DNA of 64,000 bases, taken from Nitrospirae bacterium JdFR-85. Lineage in GTDB: Bacteria; Nitrospirota; Thermodesulfovibrionia; Thermodesulfovibrionales; JdFR-85. How positions within the stretch are numbered: position 1 is the stretch's first letter; every line of letters begins with the position of its first letter. Shown piece by piece: positions 10,388 to 18,320 of this stretch. The DNA lies in NCBI GenBank assembly GCA_002011745.1, contig MTOU01000018.1:1-64000 (forward strand). Direction: 5' to 3'. A program made the translations under genes and the position numbers. The notes below the pieces were generated by a model. The model ran no database searches, was not told where the DNA came from, and worked only from the letters and a program-made list of their open reading frames with translations.

Positions 10388-10394
10388 TTTTAAT

Positions 10395-10580
10395 TGAAGC
10401 CTTCAGGTGCCACAGGGCTTAAAAGGGAATCCCGTGAAAATCGGGAGCGGACCCGCCGCTGTGACCCTGAAAACAACCCTTTACCAGAAAGCCACTGTTG
10501 AGCACCAGGTTTAAGCTTGGTGCTTGATGGGAAGGCGGTAAAGGACAGGGAAGCCAGAAGACCTGCCTGAAGGCATGGAC
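10395..10580 (+). promoter_or_regulatory. Cobalamin (adenosylcobalamin-class) riboswitch
   Basis: The conserved blocks appear in order: GGTGCC, AAAAGGGAATCC, the GACCCGCCGCTGTGACC segment, the AAGCCA block and GCCAGAAGACCTGCC. The closing P1 stem GCCTTCAGG (10398-10406) pairs with CCTGAAGGC (10566-10574). It sits directly upstream of cobU-cobT-cobS, with an intrinsic terminator between. Cobalamin binding is expected to favour termination and shut down nucleotide-loop assembly genes. Confidence 0.95.
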
Positions 10581-10630
10581 ATTGCTCCTCGGGGGCTGGG
10601 AGTGATGTCAATGAGGATGAAAGCGGGTTA

Positions 10631-10670
10631 AATCCTCAGGGTTTTCAGAAAAGCCCTGGGGATTTTTTTT
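10631..10670 (+). terminator. Intrinsic terminator of the cobalamin riboswitch
   Basis: The arms ATCCTCAGGG and CCCTGGGGAT form a GC-rich hairpin, followed by eight T residues (10663-10670). It lies between the aptamer and cobU. This indicates transcriptional control by the riboswitch. Confidence 0.9.
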
Positions 10671-10688
10671 GAAAGCAAAAAGGATAAT

Positions 10689-11249
10689 ATGTCAAGAAAA
10701 ATAGAAATCATCCTCATTACAGGTGGTGCCAGAAGTGGCAAAAGTAGTTTTGCCTTAAGAAAGGCCGACTCTGTTCAGGGCTCAAAGGCATTTATTGCAA
10801 CAGCACGCCCTGAAGACCCTGAAATGATAGACAGAATAAAGAGGCACCAGAAAGAGAGAGGCTCTCACTGGAAGACTTACGAGTGTCCATTAAATCTAAG
10901 AAAGACTCTCAGAGAGGTTCTTCAACTCCATGATGTAATTGTGGTGGATTGTCTTACTCTCTGGATATCGAATCTGCTTTTTGATACGAAGGAACCAGAA
11001 AGGGTTAAAGAAGAGATAGATATGGTGATAAAGACCTTAGAAGAGGAAAGCAAGAATTCTGTTAAGCTTACAAAAAAGATCTTTTTTGTTACAAATGAGG
11101 TAGGAATGGGAATTGTTCCTGAGAACATACTGGCAAGACAGTTTAGAGACCTTGCTGGTTGGTGTAATCAGGCATTCTCATCTATAGCTGATGAAGTCTA
11201 TTTTGTAATCTCATCAATACCAATAAAGATAAAGGGGGAGTTGTTATGA
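10689..11249 (+). CDS. cobU: Adenosylcobinamide kinase / adenosylcobinamide-phosphate guanylyltransferase
   Basis: A 186-residue CobU. The P-loop is GGARSGKS near the N-terminus; DCLTLWISN and [11 protein letters not shown] are family motifs. It phosphorylates adenosylcobinamide and adds GMP to give AdoCbi-GDP, the substrate of CobS. It is the first gene of a riboswitch-controlled operon and overlaps cobT by four bases. The length is normal for the family. Confidence 0.95.
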   Translation: MSRKIEIILITGGARSGKSSFALRKADSVQGSKAFIATARPEDPEMIDRIKRHQKERGSHWKTYECPLNLRKTLREVLQLHDVIVVDCLTLWISNLLFDTKEPERVKEEIDMVIKTLEEESKNSVKLTKKIFFVTNEVGMGIVPENILARQFRDLAGWCNQAFSSIADEVYFVISSIPIKIKGELL

Positions 11250-12304
11250 GTTTGAGTAAGTCTTTAAAAAGAATCAAGCCGGTTAAAAGAGAGCTTTATG
11301 AAGTGGCACAGAGGAGGCTTGACAGCCTTACAAAACCTCCAGGCAGTCTTGGCCGTCTGGAAGAGTTTGCGAAGCGGTTAGTAGCAATATATGAGACAGA
11401 GATGCCAGAGATACCCCGAAAAGTGGTCTTTACCTTCGCCTCAGACCATGGTGTAGCAGAGGAGGGCGTGTCTGCATATCCTCAGGAGGTGACAAGACAG
11501 ATGGTCTATAATTTTATTCGGGGCGGAGCAGGTATAAATGTTCTGGCAAGACATGCAGGAGCTGATGTAGTAGTTATTGATATTGGAGTAAATTATGACT
11601 TTGAAGACCTTCCAGGCCTTCTGAAGAAGAAAGTCCTTTATGGAAGTAGAAATATGACAAAAGAGCCTGCCATGAGCAGGGAAGAGGCTACAAGGTGTAT
11701 TGAGACAGGAATTGAGCTTGCCCACCAATATGCAGACAGAGGCTATAGCATGTTTGCAACAGGAGAGATGGGAATAGCAAATACAACTCCCTCCTCAGCC
11801 ATCTGTGCAGTGATTACAGGGCATTCTATAACTAAAGTGACAGGGCGTGGCACAGGCATCAATGACGAGGCACTGAAACATAAGATAGAGGTGATTAAAA
11901 GGGCTATCGAGGTTAACAGACCAAAGGCATCTGACCCTATTGATGTCCTTTCAAAGGTGGGAGGTCCTGAGATAGGCGCCATAGCAGGACTCTGTATTGG
12001 GGCAGCAGAAAAAGGAGTGCCTGTGGTGGTGGATGGGTTTATATCTACCGCAGGAGCACTGATCGCCTATGAACTCAACAATACAGTAGCAGAATATATG
12101 TTTGCTGCCCATCTGTCACAAGAGATAGGCCACAGAGTAATGCTTCAGCATATGGGGCTCAGGCCTGTACTTGACCTTGATCTGAGACTTGGAGAAGGCA
12201 CAGGAGCAGCACTAGCAATGACAATCCTCGACGCAGGCCTTAAAATATACCGCGAGATGGCCACTTTTCAGGAAGCGGGCGTCTCGGATAAAAAGACGGC
12301 ATAA
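11246..12304 (+). CDS. cobT: Nicotinate-nucleotide:dimethylbenzimidazole phosphoribosyltransferase
   Basis: A 352-residue CobT, normal length. Recognisable motifs are [40 protein letters not shown], and a C-terminal [12 protein letters not shown] carrying the catalytic glutamate. It activates the lower-ligand base as its alpha-ribotide for CobS. ATGA overlap with cobU suggests translational coupling. Only two bases separate its stop from cobS. Confidence 0.95.
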   Translation: MSLSKSLKRIKPVKRELYEVAQRRLDSLTKPPGSLGRLEEFAKRLVAIYETEMPEIPRKVVFTFASDHGVAEEGVSAYPQEVTRQMVYNFIRGGAGINVLARHAGADVVVIDIGVNYDFEDLPGLLKKKVLYGSRNMTKEPAMSREEATRCIETGIELAHQYADRGYSMFATGEMGIANTTPSSAICAVITGHSITKVTGRGTGINDEALKHKIEVIKRAIEVNRPKASDPIDVLSKVGGPEIGAIAGLCIGAAEKGVPVVVDGFISTAGALIAYELNNTVAEYMFAAHLSQEIGHRVMLQHMGLRPVLDLDLRLGEGTGAALAMTILDAGLKIYREMATFQEAGVSDKKTA

Positions 12305-12306
12305 AA

Positions 12307-13050
12307 ATGAGAAGGCTCTTGCTGGCATTCAGTTTTCTTACCATACTGCCTGTGCCATTCTCAACCACTCTTGAAGAGGAAGAGATTGGCAAGAGTTCAG
12401 TATTCTTTCCTCTGGTAGGTCTCCTGAAAGGGGTAGTGCTTTTTAGTGCATCGCTACTGCTGCTCAGGTTCTGGACAGCAGACACAGTAGCAGCACTGGT
12501 TCTTCTTGTCCATGTCACCCTTTCAGGGGCATTTCATCTTGACGGCCTTTCAGATACCTTTGATGCCCTGGCAGCCAGAGCAGATAGGGAGAAAAAACTG
12601 AAGATAATGAAAGACGGAACTGTTGGGGCCGTGGGGGCAGTAAGTCTTGTGTTGGTACTACTGATTAAATATCTTTTGCTGAAAGAGGTCCTTTCTGAGA
12701 AGTTATGGCCTGTGCTTTTACTGTTTCCCCTTGCAGGTACCATGGCGATGGTGGTTGTGAGTTGTCTGTTTAAGGCTGCCCGTACTGAAGGGCTCGGCAG
12801 TATATTTATAAAGGGAACAGGCCCTAAGGAGTTATTTATAGCAACCTCATTCACCATAGGAATTCTTGTCCTTAGCATCTACTTTTCCCCAAAAATAGAA
12901 GATATCTTCATTCCTTTTATTGCCTCCATGATGGTTGCTACAGTTGAAGGCAGACTCTTTGAAAAACACTTCCATGGGATTACAGGAGACAACATCGGTG
13001 CTGTAGCAGAGACCTCTGAATTGGCTTTTCTTCTCTTTTGTTTGATATGA
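12307..13050 (+). CDS. cobS: Adenosylcobinamide-GDP ribazoletransferase (cobalamin synthase)
   Basis: A 247-residue polytopic membrane protein. FLTILPVP at the N-terminus and HLDGLSDTFDALAAR (about residue 78) are CobS signatures, the latter with metal-binding acidic residues. It joins AdoCbi-GDP and alpha-ribazole(-phosphate) to form cobalamin in the inner membrane. It is the last gene of the cobUTS operon. The matching phosphatase gene cobC is in the second cobalamin block near 61 kb. Confidence 0.94.
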   Translation: MRRLLLAFSFLTILPVPFSTTLEEEEIGKSSVFFPLVGLLKGVVLFSASLLLLRFWTADTVAALVLLVHVTLSGAFHLDGLSDTFDALAARADREKKLKIMKDGTVGAVGAVSLVLVLLIKYLLLKEVLSEKLWPVLLLFPLAGTMAMVVVSCLFKAARTEGLGSIFIKGTGPKELFIATSFTIGILVLSIYFSPKIEDIFIPFIASMMVATVEGRLFEKHFHGITGDNIGAVAETSELAFLLFCLI

Positions 13051-13057
13051 TTTAATT

Positions 13058-13267
13058 ATGCATAAGATATGGATTAATAAATCATCCTCTTTTAAAGAGG
13101 CGGAAGATTTTGACAGAAGATACTATCTTAATATGACACCAAAAGAGAGAATAGAGACCGTTTTCATGTTGAGAGAAACACACTTCAGAATTAAAGGTAT
13201 TGATTATGAGAAGGCAGGAGAAGGATTACGAAGAATTCTTAAGGTTATTAGACAAGCATCAGGTTAA
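13058..13267 (+). CDS. Small conserved protein upstream of a nucleotidyltransferase
   Basis: A 69-residue basic protein with FKEAEDFDRRYYLNMTP and RIETVFMLRETHF. From memory similar small proteins commonly precede AbiEii-like or DUF6036-type nucleotidyltransferase genes. It overlaps the following gene by about 60 bases in another frame, which suggests coupled expression. The arrangement resembles a toxin-antitoxin pair, with this as the probable small partner. Its function is not established. Confidence 0.6.
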   Translation: MHKIWINKSSSFKEAEDFDRRYYLNMTPKERIETVFMLRETHFRIKGIDYEKAGEGLRRILKVIRQASG

Positions 13268-13673
13268 GTACTGTATAGTAGGTGCCTTTGCACTTGCATA
13301 TCATGGAGTGCCGAGATATACAAAGGACATGGATGTATTTGTAGAACCTTCTCTGGAAAATGCTCAAAAGCTTTTAAATGCACTAAAGGAGTTCGGGTTT
13401 TCTGAAATAGACCTTACTGCAGAGGAGCTTTCCAGAGAAGGCATGGTAGTCCAGTTGGGCTATGAACCTCTCAGAATAGATATAGTTACATCTATTGATG
13501 GTTGTACCTTTGAAGAGGTGTGGCAGAATAAGGTTAATGGAGAATTTGCAGATGTGAAGGCATATTTTATAGGACTCAGAGAACTCATAAAAAACAAAGA
13601 GGCATCTGGAAGGCCTCAAGATATTGTAGACCTTGAAAATCTCAGGAGGTTATACTATGGCAAAAATACTTGA
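13206..13673 (+). CDS. Nucleotidyltransferase-fold protein, putative TA partner
   Basis: About 155 residues. The N-terminal part contains YCIVGAFALAYHGVPRYTKD followed by MDVFV, a nucleotidyltransferase active-site pattern (G-A-x(n)-T-x-D-x-D-V/I). A later DIVT could supply the third acidic residue. ATG 13206 is preferred over the TTG six bases earlier because AAAGG lies about eight bases upstream. The 3' end overlaps the folD start. Together with the small upstream gene it may form a toxin-antitoxin module; this is inference from layout. Confidence 0.7.
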   Translation: MRRQEKDYEEFLRLLDKHQVKYCIVGAFALAYHGVPRYTKDMDVFVEPSLENAQKLLNALKEFGFSEIDLTAEELSREGMVVQLGYEPLRIDIVTSIDGCTFEEVWQNKVNGEFADVKAYFIGLRELIKNKEASGRPQDIVDLENLRRLYYGKNT

Positions 13674-14598
13674 TGGAAAGGCATTAGCAGAAGAAATAAA
13701 AAGAGAGGTAAAAAAAGAGGTGGAGTCTTTAAGGGAATTTGGGATAGAGGTTGGGCTTGGACTACTGCTTGTAGGTGCCAACTCTGCATCAAAACAGTAC
13801 TATAATGCTATATTAAAGGCATGCAGAACAGTAGGAATAAAGGCATTTGAGTTTTCTCTCTCAGAAGAGGCATCCATAAATGAGATACTAAACGTAATAC
13901 ATGAGGCCAATCGGGATGAAAGAATCAACGGACTTCTTGTACTGTTTCCGCTACCACGGAGAATAAACGCAAGAAGAGTAGTTAATGAAATCCTCCCAGA
14001 GAAGGATGTTGATGGTCTTGGGGCCATATCCATAGGAAGGCTTGCTGCAGATGAGTCAACCTTTCAGATATTCCATGAAGGTGTATATAAAGAATTAAAC
14101 CAGACAGGCTTTTTTCCCGCAGTCTCAGGATTTCTACCCTGCACCCCCTTTGGAGTTATAAGGTTGCTGGAGTACTATGGTATTGAATTAAAGGGCAAAC
14201 ATGCGGTTGTGGTAGGCAAAAGCCTCGCAGTTGGAAAACCTCTCAGCCTGATGCTCCTTGCAAAGGAGGCTACAGTGACCGTCTGTCATAGAGAGACACG
14301 TGATCTTTCACACCACACCCGCCAAGCAGACATCATCTGTACTGCCACAGGAGTCAGAGGCCTTATAAAAGGAGATATGGTAAAGGAAGGCGCGGTTGTG
14401 GTTGACATAGGAATCAATGTTCTTGAGGATGGTTCAATTGTTGGTGATGTGGAGTTTGATTCGGTTAAAGAGAAAGCATCCTATATCACTCCTGTACCAG
14501 GTGGTGTTGGACCAGTCACAATTGCAATGCTTCTGGAGAATACTGTCCGCTCAGCAAAAAGAACAGAAGCCATGAAGAGCCCTCTTATGCTGAGCTAA
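13657..14598 (+). CDS. folD: FolD-family methylenetetrahydrofolate dehydrogenase lacking cyclohydrolase residues
   Basis: A 313-residue FolD homologue; ATG 13657 has AGGAGG at 13644-13649. Family motifs include KDVDGLG, PCTPFGVIRLLEYY, VVVGKSLAVGKP and TPVPGGVGPVTIAML. In ungapped comparison with E. coli FolD, the catalytic Lys56 (YxxxK) corresponds to Ile in YYNAIL, and Gln98 in the LVQLPLP segment is Leu (LVLFPLP). Lys56 and Gln98 are needed for cyclohydrolase activity, so this protein may be dehydrogenase-only or repurposed. An insertion follows the GRL segment (ADESTFQIFHEGVYKE). It is somewhat longer than typical FolD. Confidence 0.88.
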   Translation: MAKILDGKALAEEIKREVKKEVESLREFGIEVGLGLLLVGANSASKQYYNAILKACRTVGIKAFEFSLSEEASINEILNVIHEANRDERINGLLVLFPLPRRINARRVVNEILPEKDVDGLGAISIGRLAADESTFQIFHEGVYKELNQTGFFPAVSGFLPCTPFGVIRLLEYYGIELKGKHAVVVGKSLAVGKPLSLMLLAKEATVTVCHRETRDLSHHTRQADIICTATGVRGLIKGDMVKEGAVVVDIGINVLEDGSIVGDVEFDSVKEKASYITPVPGGVGPVTIAMLLENTVRSAKRTEAMKSPLMLS

Positions 14599-14668
14599 CC
14601 TACACTATTCTTATGAGTCATCTCTAAAAAATCTTAATCTTCCAGAATGTTTGAAATGTTGCTAATGT

Positions 14669-14684
14669 GGGCATAAAAATTGCT
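14669..14684 (+). promoter_or_regulatory. Candidate sigma54 promoter of the hya operon
   Basis: GGCAT at 14670 and TTGCT ending at 14684 carry the -24 GG and -12 GC dinucleotides exactly ten bases apart (GG 14670-14671, GC 14682-14683). It lies just upstream of the sigma70-type site. Hydrogenase operons are often sigma54-dependent. No activator gene is adjacent. Confidence 0.4.
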
Positions 14685-14688
14685 TATA

Positions 14689-14717
14689 TTGACATTAAGT
14701 ATTTTTAGAAGTATAAT
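14689..14717 (+). promoter_or_regulatory. Consensus sigma70 promoter of the hya operon
   Basis: TTGACA (14689-14694), a 17-base spacer, and TATAAT (14712-14717) match the consensus exactly. The site is 40 bases upstream of hyaA ATG 14758. This is the best promoter match I saw in the window. Confidence 0.75.
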
Positions 14718-14757
14718 TATATTAATAATTAATAAACCCTTTAATAAGGAGGCTATT

Positions 14758-15849
14758 ATGGAAAAGGGGGAAGATATGGATCAAGGAACGGTTTATGAAT
14801 CGTTCCGACGTAGGGGATTTTCCCGAAGAGACTTTCTGAGATTCTGCACCATCATGTCTGCTACACTTGCCCTCCCATCCAGTTTTATTCCAAAGATTGC
14901 AGAAGCACTGGAGAAAAAACAGAAACCTGTGCTTGTATGGCTTGAATTCCAAGATTGCGCAGGAAACACAGAAGCCCTTCTGAGGGCCTCCAGTCCCACA
15001 GTAAAAGAGATTGTTTTAGATGTACTTGCCTTGGAGTATCATGAGACTGTGATGGCTGCGGCTGGGATGCAGGCAGAGCAGGCACTTAAAGACGCAATCA
15101 CAAAGTACAAGGGACAGTATCTTGTTGCAGTTGAGGGTTCCATCCCCCTGAATGATGATGGAGTATATTGCTGTATTGGAGGAAAGAGCGCGAAAGATAT
15201 CCTTAGAGAAGTAGCAGAAGGAGCTGCAGCAATACTGGCAATGGGTACCTGTGCTGCCTATGGGGGGCTGCCCGCTGCTGAACCAAATCCTACAGGTGCT
15301 GTAGGAGTAAGAGACCTTATCAAGAACAAACCTATAGTAAATTTACCTGGATGCCCTGTTAATGTAGAAAATATCACAGCCACAATAGTTCATTATCTCA
15401 CCTTCGGGACACTACCGCCCCTTGATGCTCAAGGAAGACCATTGTTTGCCTATGGCAAAAGGATTCATGACAACTGTGAGAGAAGATCACATTTTGATGC
15501 AGGCCAGTTTGTCCGACAGTGGGGCGACGAAGGCCACCGCCAAGGCTGGTGTCTATATGAGATGGGCTGCAAAGGGCCTGAAACATTCAAAAACTGTCCA
15601 AGGGTAAAGTATAATGAGGGAACCAGCTGGCCAGTTGGTGCAGGACATGGATGTATTGGCTGTGCTGAGCCAGCATTCTGGGACAAAATGAGTCCATTCT
15701 ACAGGAGACTACCCAGGACGCCAGGCTTTGGAGTTGAGACTACAGCAGACAAGATTGGCGCAGGGCTTGCTATTGCCACAGGTGCCGCAATTGCAGTGCA
15801 TGGAATTGGCAGAATCCTGTCTGGCGGCAGAAAAGAAAAAGAAGACTAA
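14758..15849 (+). CDS. hyaA: NiFe hydrogenase small subunit, Tat-exported
   Basis: A 363-residue electron-transfer subunit. ATG 14758 has AAGGAGG six bases upstream. A Tat signal (SRRDFLRFC, Arg23-Arg24) and a C-terminal hydrophobic anchor (about 325-345) place it on the periplasmic face, linked to the cytochrome b HyaC. Distal-cluster ligands are His237, Cys240, Cys265 and Cys271; the medial-cluster cysteines are 280, 299 and 302. Proximal-cluster ligands are Cys67, Cys165 and Cys199. The usual fourth ligand in CxxC is Asn70 (DCAGNTE). The two supernumerary cysteines of O2-tolerant enzymes are absent. Cys138-Cys139 are extra. It precedes the selenocysteine-containing hyaB by 21 bases. Confidence 0.95.
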   Translation: MEKGEDMDQGTVYESFRRRGFSRRDFLRFCTIMSATLALPSSFIPKIAEALEKKQKPVLVWLEFQDCAGNTEALLRASSPTVKEIVLDVLALEYHETVMAAAGMQAEQALKDAITKYKGQYLVAVEGSIPLNDDGVYCCIGGKSAKDILREVAEGAAAILAMGTCAAYGGLPAAEPNPTGAVGVRDLIKNKPIVNLPGCPVNVENITATIVHYLTFGTLPPLDAQGRPLFAYGKRIHDNCERRSHFDAGQFVRQWGDEGHRQGWCLYEMGCKGPETFKNCPRVKYNEGTSWPVGAGHGCIGCAEPAFWDKMSPFYRRLPRTPGFGVETTADKIGAGLAIATGAAIAVHGIGRILSGGRKEKED

Positions 15850-15870
15850 AAACAGAAGAGGAGGTGTAGT

Positions 15871-17583
15871 ATGGCAAAGAAGATAGCTATTGACCCTATA
15901 ACAAGAATTGAAGGGCATCTCAGGATAGAGGCAAAGGTTGAGGATGGAAGGGTAGTGGATGCCTGGGCTGCAAGCACCATGTTCAGAGGTATTGAGCTGA
16001 TACTCAAAGGGCGCGACCCCAGAGATGCATGGGCTTTTGCCCAAAGAATATGAGGCGTCTGAACTACGGTTCACGCAACCGCCTCGGTGAGAGCGGTAGA
16101 GAATGCACTCAATATAACAATTCCTGATAACGCAAGGATTATAAGAAACATCATCACTGCAATCCAGTATGTACAGGACCATGTTATACATTTCTATCAT
16201 CTACATGCCCTTGATTGGGTTGATATTGTAAGTGCCCTTAAGGCAGACCCTACCAAGACAGCCCAGCTTGCACAGAGTATTTCTGACTGGCACAATTCAT
16301 CAAAGACATATTTTGCAGGGGTACAGAAAAAACTGAGGGCATTTGTAGAGAGTGGCCAGATCGGTCCCTTCACCCATGGATACTGGGGACATCCTGCTTA
16401 CAAACTTCCACCTGAGGCAAACCTGATGGCAGTTGCCCATTATCTGGAGGCCCTTGATTGGCAGAGGGATGTGATAAAGATCCAGGCACTGCTGGGTGCA
16501 AAGAATCCCCATGCCCAGACATATCTTGTAGGAGGCATGGCTGTGCCTGTAGATCCCAACAGCCAGAATGCCCTCAATGCTGGAAGCCTTGCCTTCATGC
16601 AGGAGCTGGCAAAGAAGGCTTTGGAGTTTGTAAAAAAAGTGTATATCCCAGACCTGCTTGCTGTTGCCTCCTTCTACAAGGAATGGGCAAAGTATGGAGA
16701 AGGAGTGGGAAACTATCTCGCCTATGGAGTATTTGAACAGGATAACATCAGCAATACAGACAACCTCTGGCTACCTCGTGGAATCATCCTGAACAAGGAC
16801 TTGAGCAAGGTACATCCAGTAGATCAAGCCAAGATTACTGAGTATGTAACCCATTCATGGTATGAATACCCAGACGGAGATGGTAATGGAAGACATCCCT
16901 GGGAAGGAGTGACAAACTTCAAGTACACTGGGCCAAAGCCTCCCTATGAGTTTCTTGACACAGACAAAAAATACAGTTGGCTCAAGGCTCCCAGGTATGA
17001 TGACAAACCTATGGAGGTAGGCCCCCTGGCGAGGATGCTTGTTGCCTATGCCTCAGGCCATAAAAGGGTGAGAGAGGTTGTGAATGCTGTTCTTAAGCAT
17101 CTCGGAGTGGGCCCTGAAGCATTATTCTCAACCCTGGGCAGAACAGCAGCCAGAGGTATCGAAACACTTGTTGTGGCAGAGAAACTACCGGAGTGGATAG
17201 GAGAACTCGCAGAAAGTATGAAGAAAGGTGATCTTAGGATACACAATGGTGACAGATGGGACCCTTCCACTTGGCCGAAGGAGACACAGGGTTATGGCTG
17301 GCATGAAGCCCCAAGAGGTGCCCTTGGACACTGGATCAAGATAAAGGACGGCAAGATCGAGAACTACCAGATAGTTGTACCCAGCACATGGAATGGCTCC
17401 CCAAGGGATGCAAAAGGGCAGCGTGGTCCATATGAAGCAGCCCTCCTCGGCACACCAGTGGCAGACCCTGAAAAACCTATTGAGATCCTGAGAACGATAC
17501 ACTCCTTTGATCCTTGTATGGCCTGTGCAGTGCATGTACTGGATGCCACAGGCAGAAGAGTGGCAAAGATAAGGATAGCCTGA
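15871..17583 (+). CDS. hyaB: NiFe hydrogenase large subunit with two N-terminal selenocysteines (UGA 16051 and 16060)
   Basis: A 570-residue catalytic subunit if two in-frame UGA codons are read through. The N-terminal Ni-Fe motif, normally RICGVCTTVH, reads R-I-UGA-G-V-UGA-T-T-V-H, so codons 61 and 64 replace exactly the terminal and bridging cysteine ligands. The frame continues without a lesion to the C-terminal DPCMACAVH (Cys549, Cys552, maturation after His555). The real stop is also UGA, which excludes general UGA reassignment. A GGU-loop hairpin at 16078-16097 is a fitting bacterial SECIS. GGAGG precedes ATG 15871. The enzyme should oxidise H2 in the periplasm and pass electrons through HyaA to HyaC. 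The alternative, an inactivated gene, would need two coincident nonsense mutations in one motif. Confidence 0.9.
16055..16097 (+). promoter_or_regulatory. Tandem hairpins after the UGA pair; second is a candidate bacterial SECIS
   Basis: Hairpin A (16055-16076) has GCGT/ACGC and GAAC/GTTC stems around a TACG tetraloop with a two-base bulge; it contains the second UGA. Hairpin B (16078-16097) has a five-pair stem ACCGC/GCGGT, a bulged A, a three-pair stem CTC/GAG and apical loop GGT (16086-16088). The three-pair apical stem capped by GGU resembles the E. coli fdhF SECIS. The loop begins 32 bases after UGA-1 and 23 bases after UGA-2, both within the usual range. Codons here (ACC, TCG, GCG) are unusually GC-rich for this gene. 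Confidence 0.7.
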
Positions 17584-17594
17584 AGGGAGGAGTC

Positions 17595-18254
17595 ATGGAC
17601 AAGGAAAGAATAAGGACATATGCGTGGGAGTTTCCTGTAAGGCTTACACACTGGCTGAATGTGGTTAGTATACTCACCCTCTCTATTACAGGTTTCTACA
17701 TTGGCCAACCCTTTATCCACGCTGTAAAATCGAACCAGTATATAATGGGCTGGATGAGGTTTATCCACTTTGTGGCTGCCTATGTGTTTACCATGAGTGT
17801 GGCTTTCAGGATATACTGGATGTTTGTGGGAAACAGATATGCAAGGATAGGAGTGTTTATTCCTCATACATCAAGACAGTGGCGTGACCTCTGGGGAGCG
17901 GTGAAATTCTATCTCTTTCTGAGCAAAAAACCTCCCTATGCAGTAGGGCATACCGCCTTTGCAGGGCTTGTGTATTTCTTTATATTCCTGATATACCTGT
18001 TTCAGATATTTTCAGGATTCGCCCTTTATAGTCTGAGTCATACAGGAGACCTCTGGAACACGCTTGGATGGATGAAAGGTGTTATGCATCTTCAGACCCT
18101 GAGGCTCTACCACCATCTGGCCATGTATATCCTTATGGTCTTTGTGATAGGCCATGTATATCTCTCATGGTATCTGGATCTGAAGGAACGGAATGGCTTG
18201 ATCAGTTCAATATTCAGTGGATATAAATTCGTAACCGGGAAAGAGTGGGAATAA
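17595..18254 (+). CDS. hyaC: Ni/Fe-hydrogenase b-type cytochrome subunit
   Basis: A 219-residue integral membrane protein with about four transmembrane helices. Probable haem-ligand histidines are His19 (RLTHWLN), His58 (FIHFVAAY), and those in LYHHLAMY and IGHVYLSW. It takes electrons from HyaA and passes them to the quinone pool. ATG 17595 follows GGAGG and starts 11 bases after the hyaB stop. Its presence marks this as a membrane-bound respiratory uptake hydrogenase. Confidence 0.93.
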   Translation: MDKERIRTYAWEFPVRLTHWLNVVSILTLSITGFYIGQPFIHAVKSNQYIMGWMRFIHFVAAYVFTMSVAFRIYWMFVGNRYARIGVFIPHTSRQWRDLWGAVKFYLFLSKKPPYAVGHTAFAGLVYFFIFLIYLFQIFSGFALYSLSHTGDLWNTLGWMKGVMHLQTLRLYHHLAMYILMVFVIGHVYLSWYLDLKERNGLISSIFSGYKFVTGKEWE

Positions 18255-18255
18255 A

Positions 18256-18286
18256 GGAGGGAGGGGATTTCAATGTCCCTCCCTTA
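18256..18286 (+). terminator. Hairpin between hyaC and hyaD
   Basis: GGGAGGG and CCCTCCC form a strong stem just after the hyaC stop. No clear T tract follows, so it may attenuate, protect the hyaABC message 3' end, or terminate weakly. The downstream maturation genes could still be cotranscribed. Confidence 0.4.
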
Positions 18287-18320
18287 ATCTCCAAATCTTT
18301 TCTGAGTTGAACCTTAATTT

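Noticed and set aside
14946-15290. O2-tolerant hydrogenase signature in HyaA
   Set aside because: The two supernumerary cysteines near the proximal cluster (equivalents of E. coli Hyd-1 Cys19 and Cys120) are Gly here.
16051-16062. hyaB as a simple pseudogene or sequencing error
   Set aside because: Two stops hit exactly the two metal-ligand cysteines, nothing else is damaged, and a GGU-loop hairpin follows at SECIS distance. Chance is a poor explanation.
16055-16076. The UACG-capped hairpin as the SECIS element
   Set aside because: Its loop lacks the conserved G/GU and it begins one base after UGA-1, so it would be melted by the ribosome. The following hairpin fits better.
15871-17583. Genetic code with UGA read as an ordinary amino acid
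   Set aside because: hyaB itself and many neighbours (for example the ATGA overlaps at 41000, 57218 and 63743) end in UGA with normal downstream starts.
18256-18286. Strong terminator ending the hydrogenase operon at hyaC
   Set aside because: The hairpin is good but lacks a T tract, and hyaD and hypC directly follow; kept only as a weak call.
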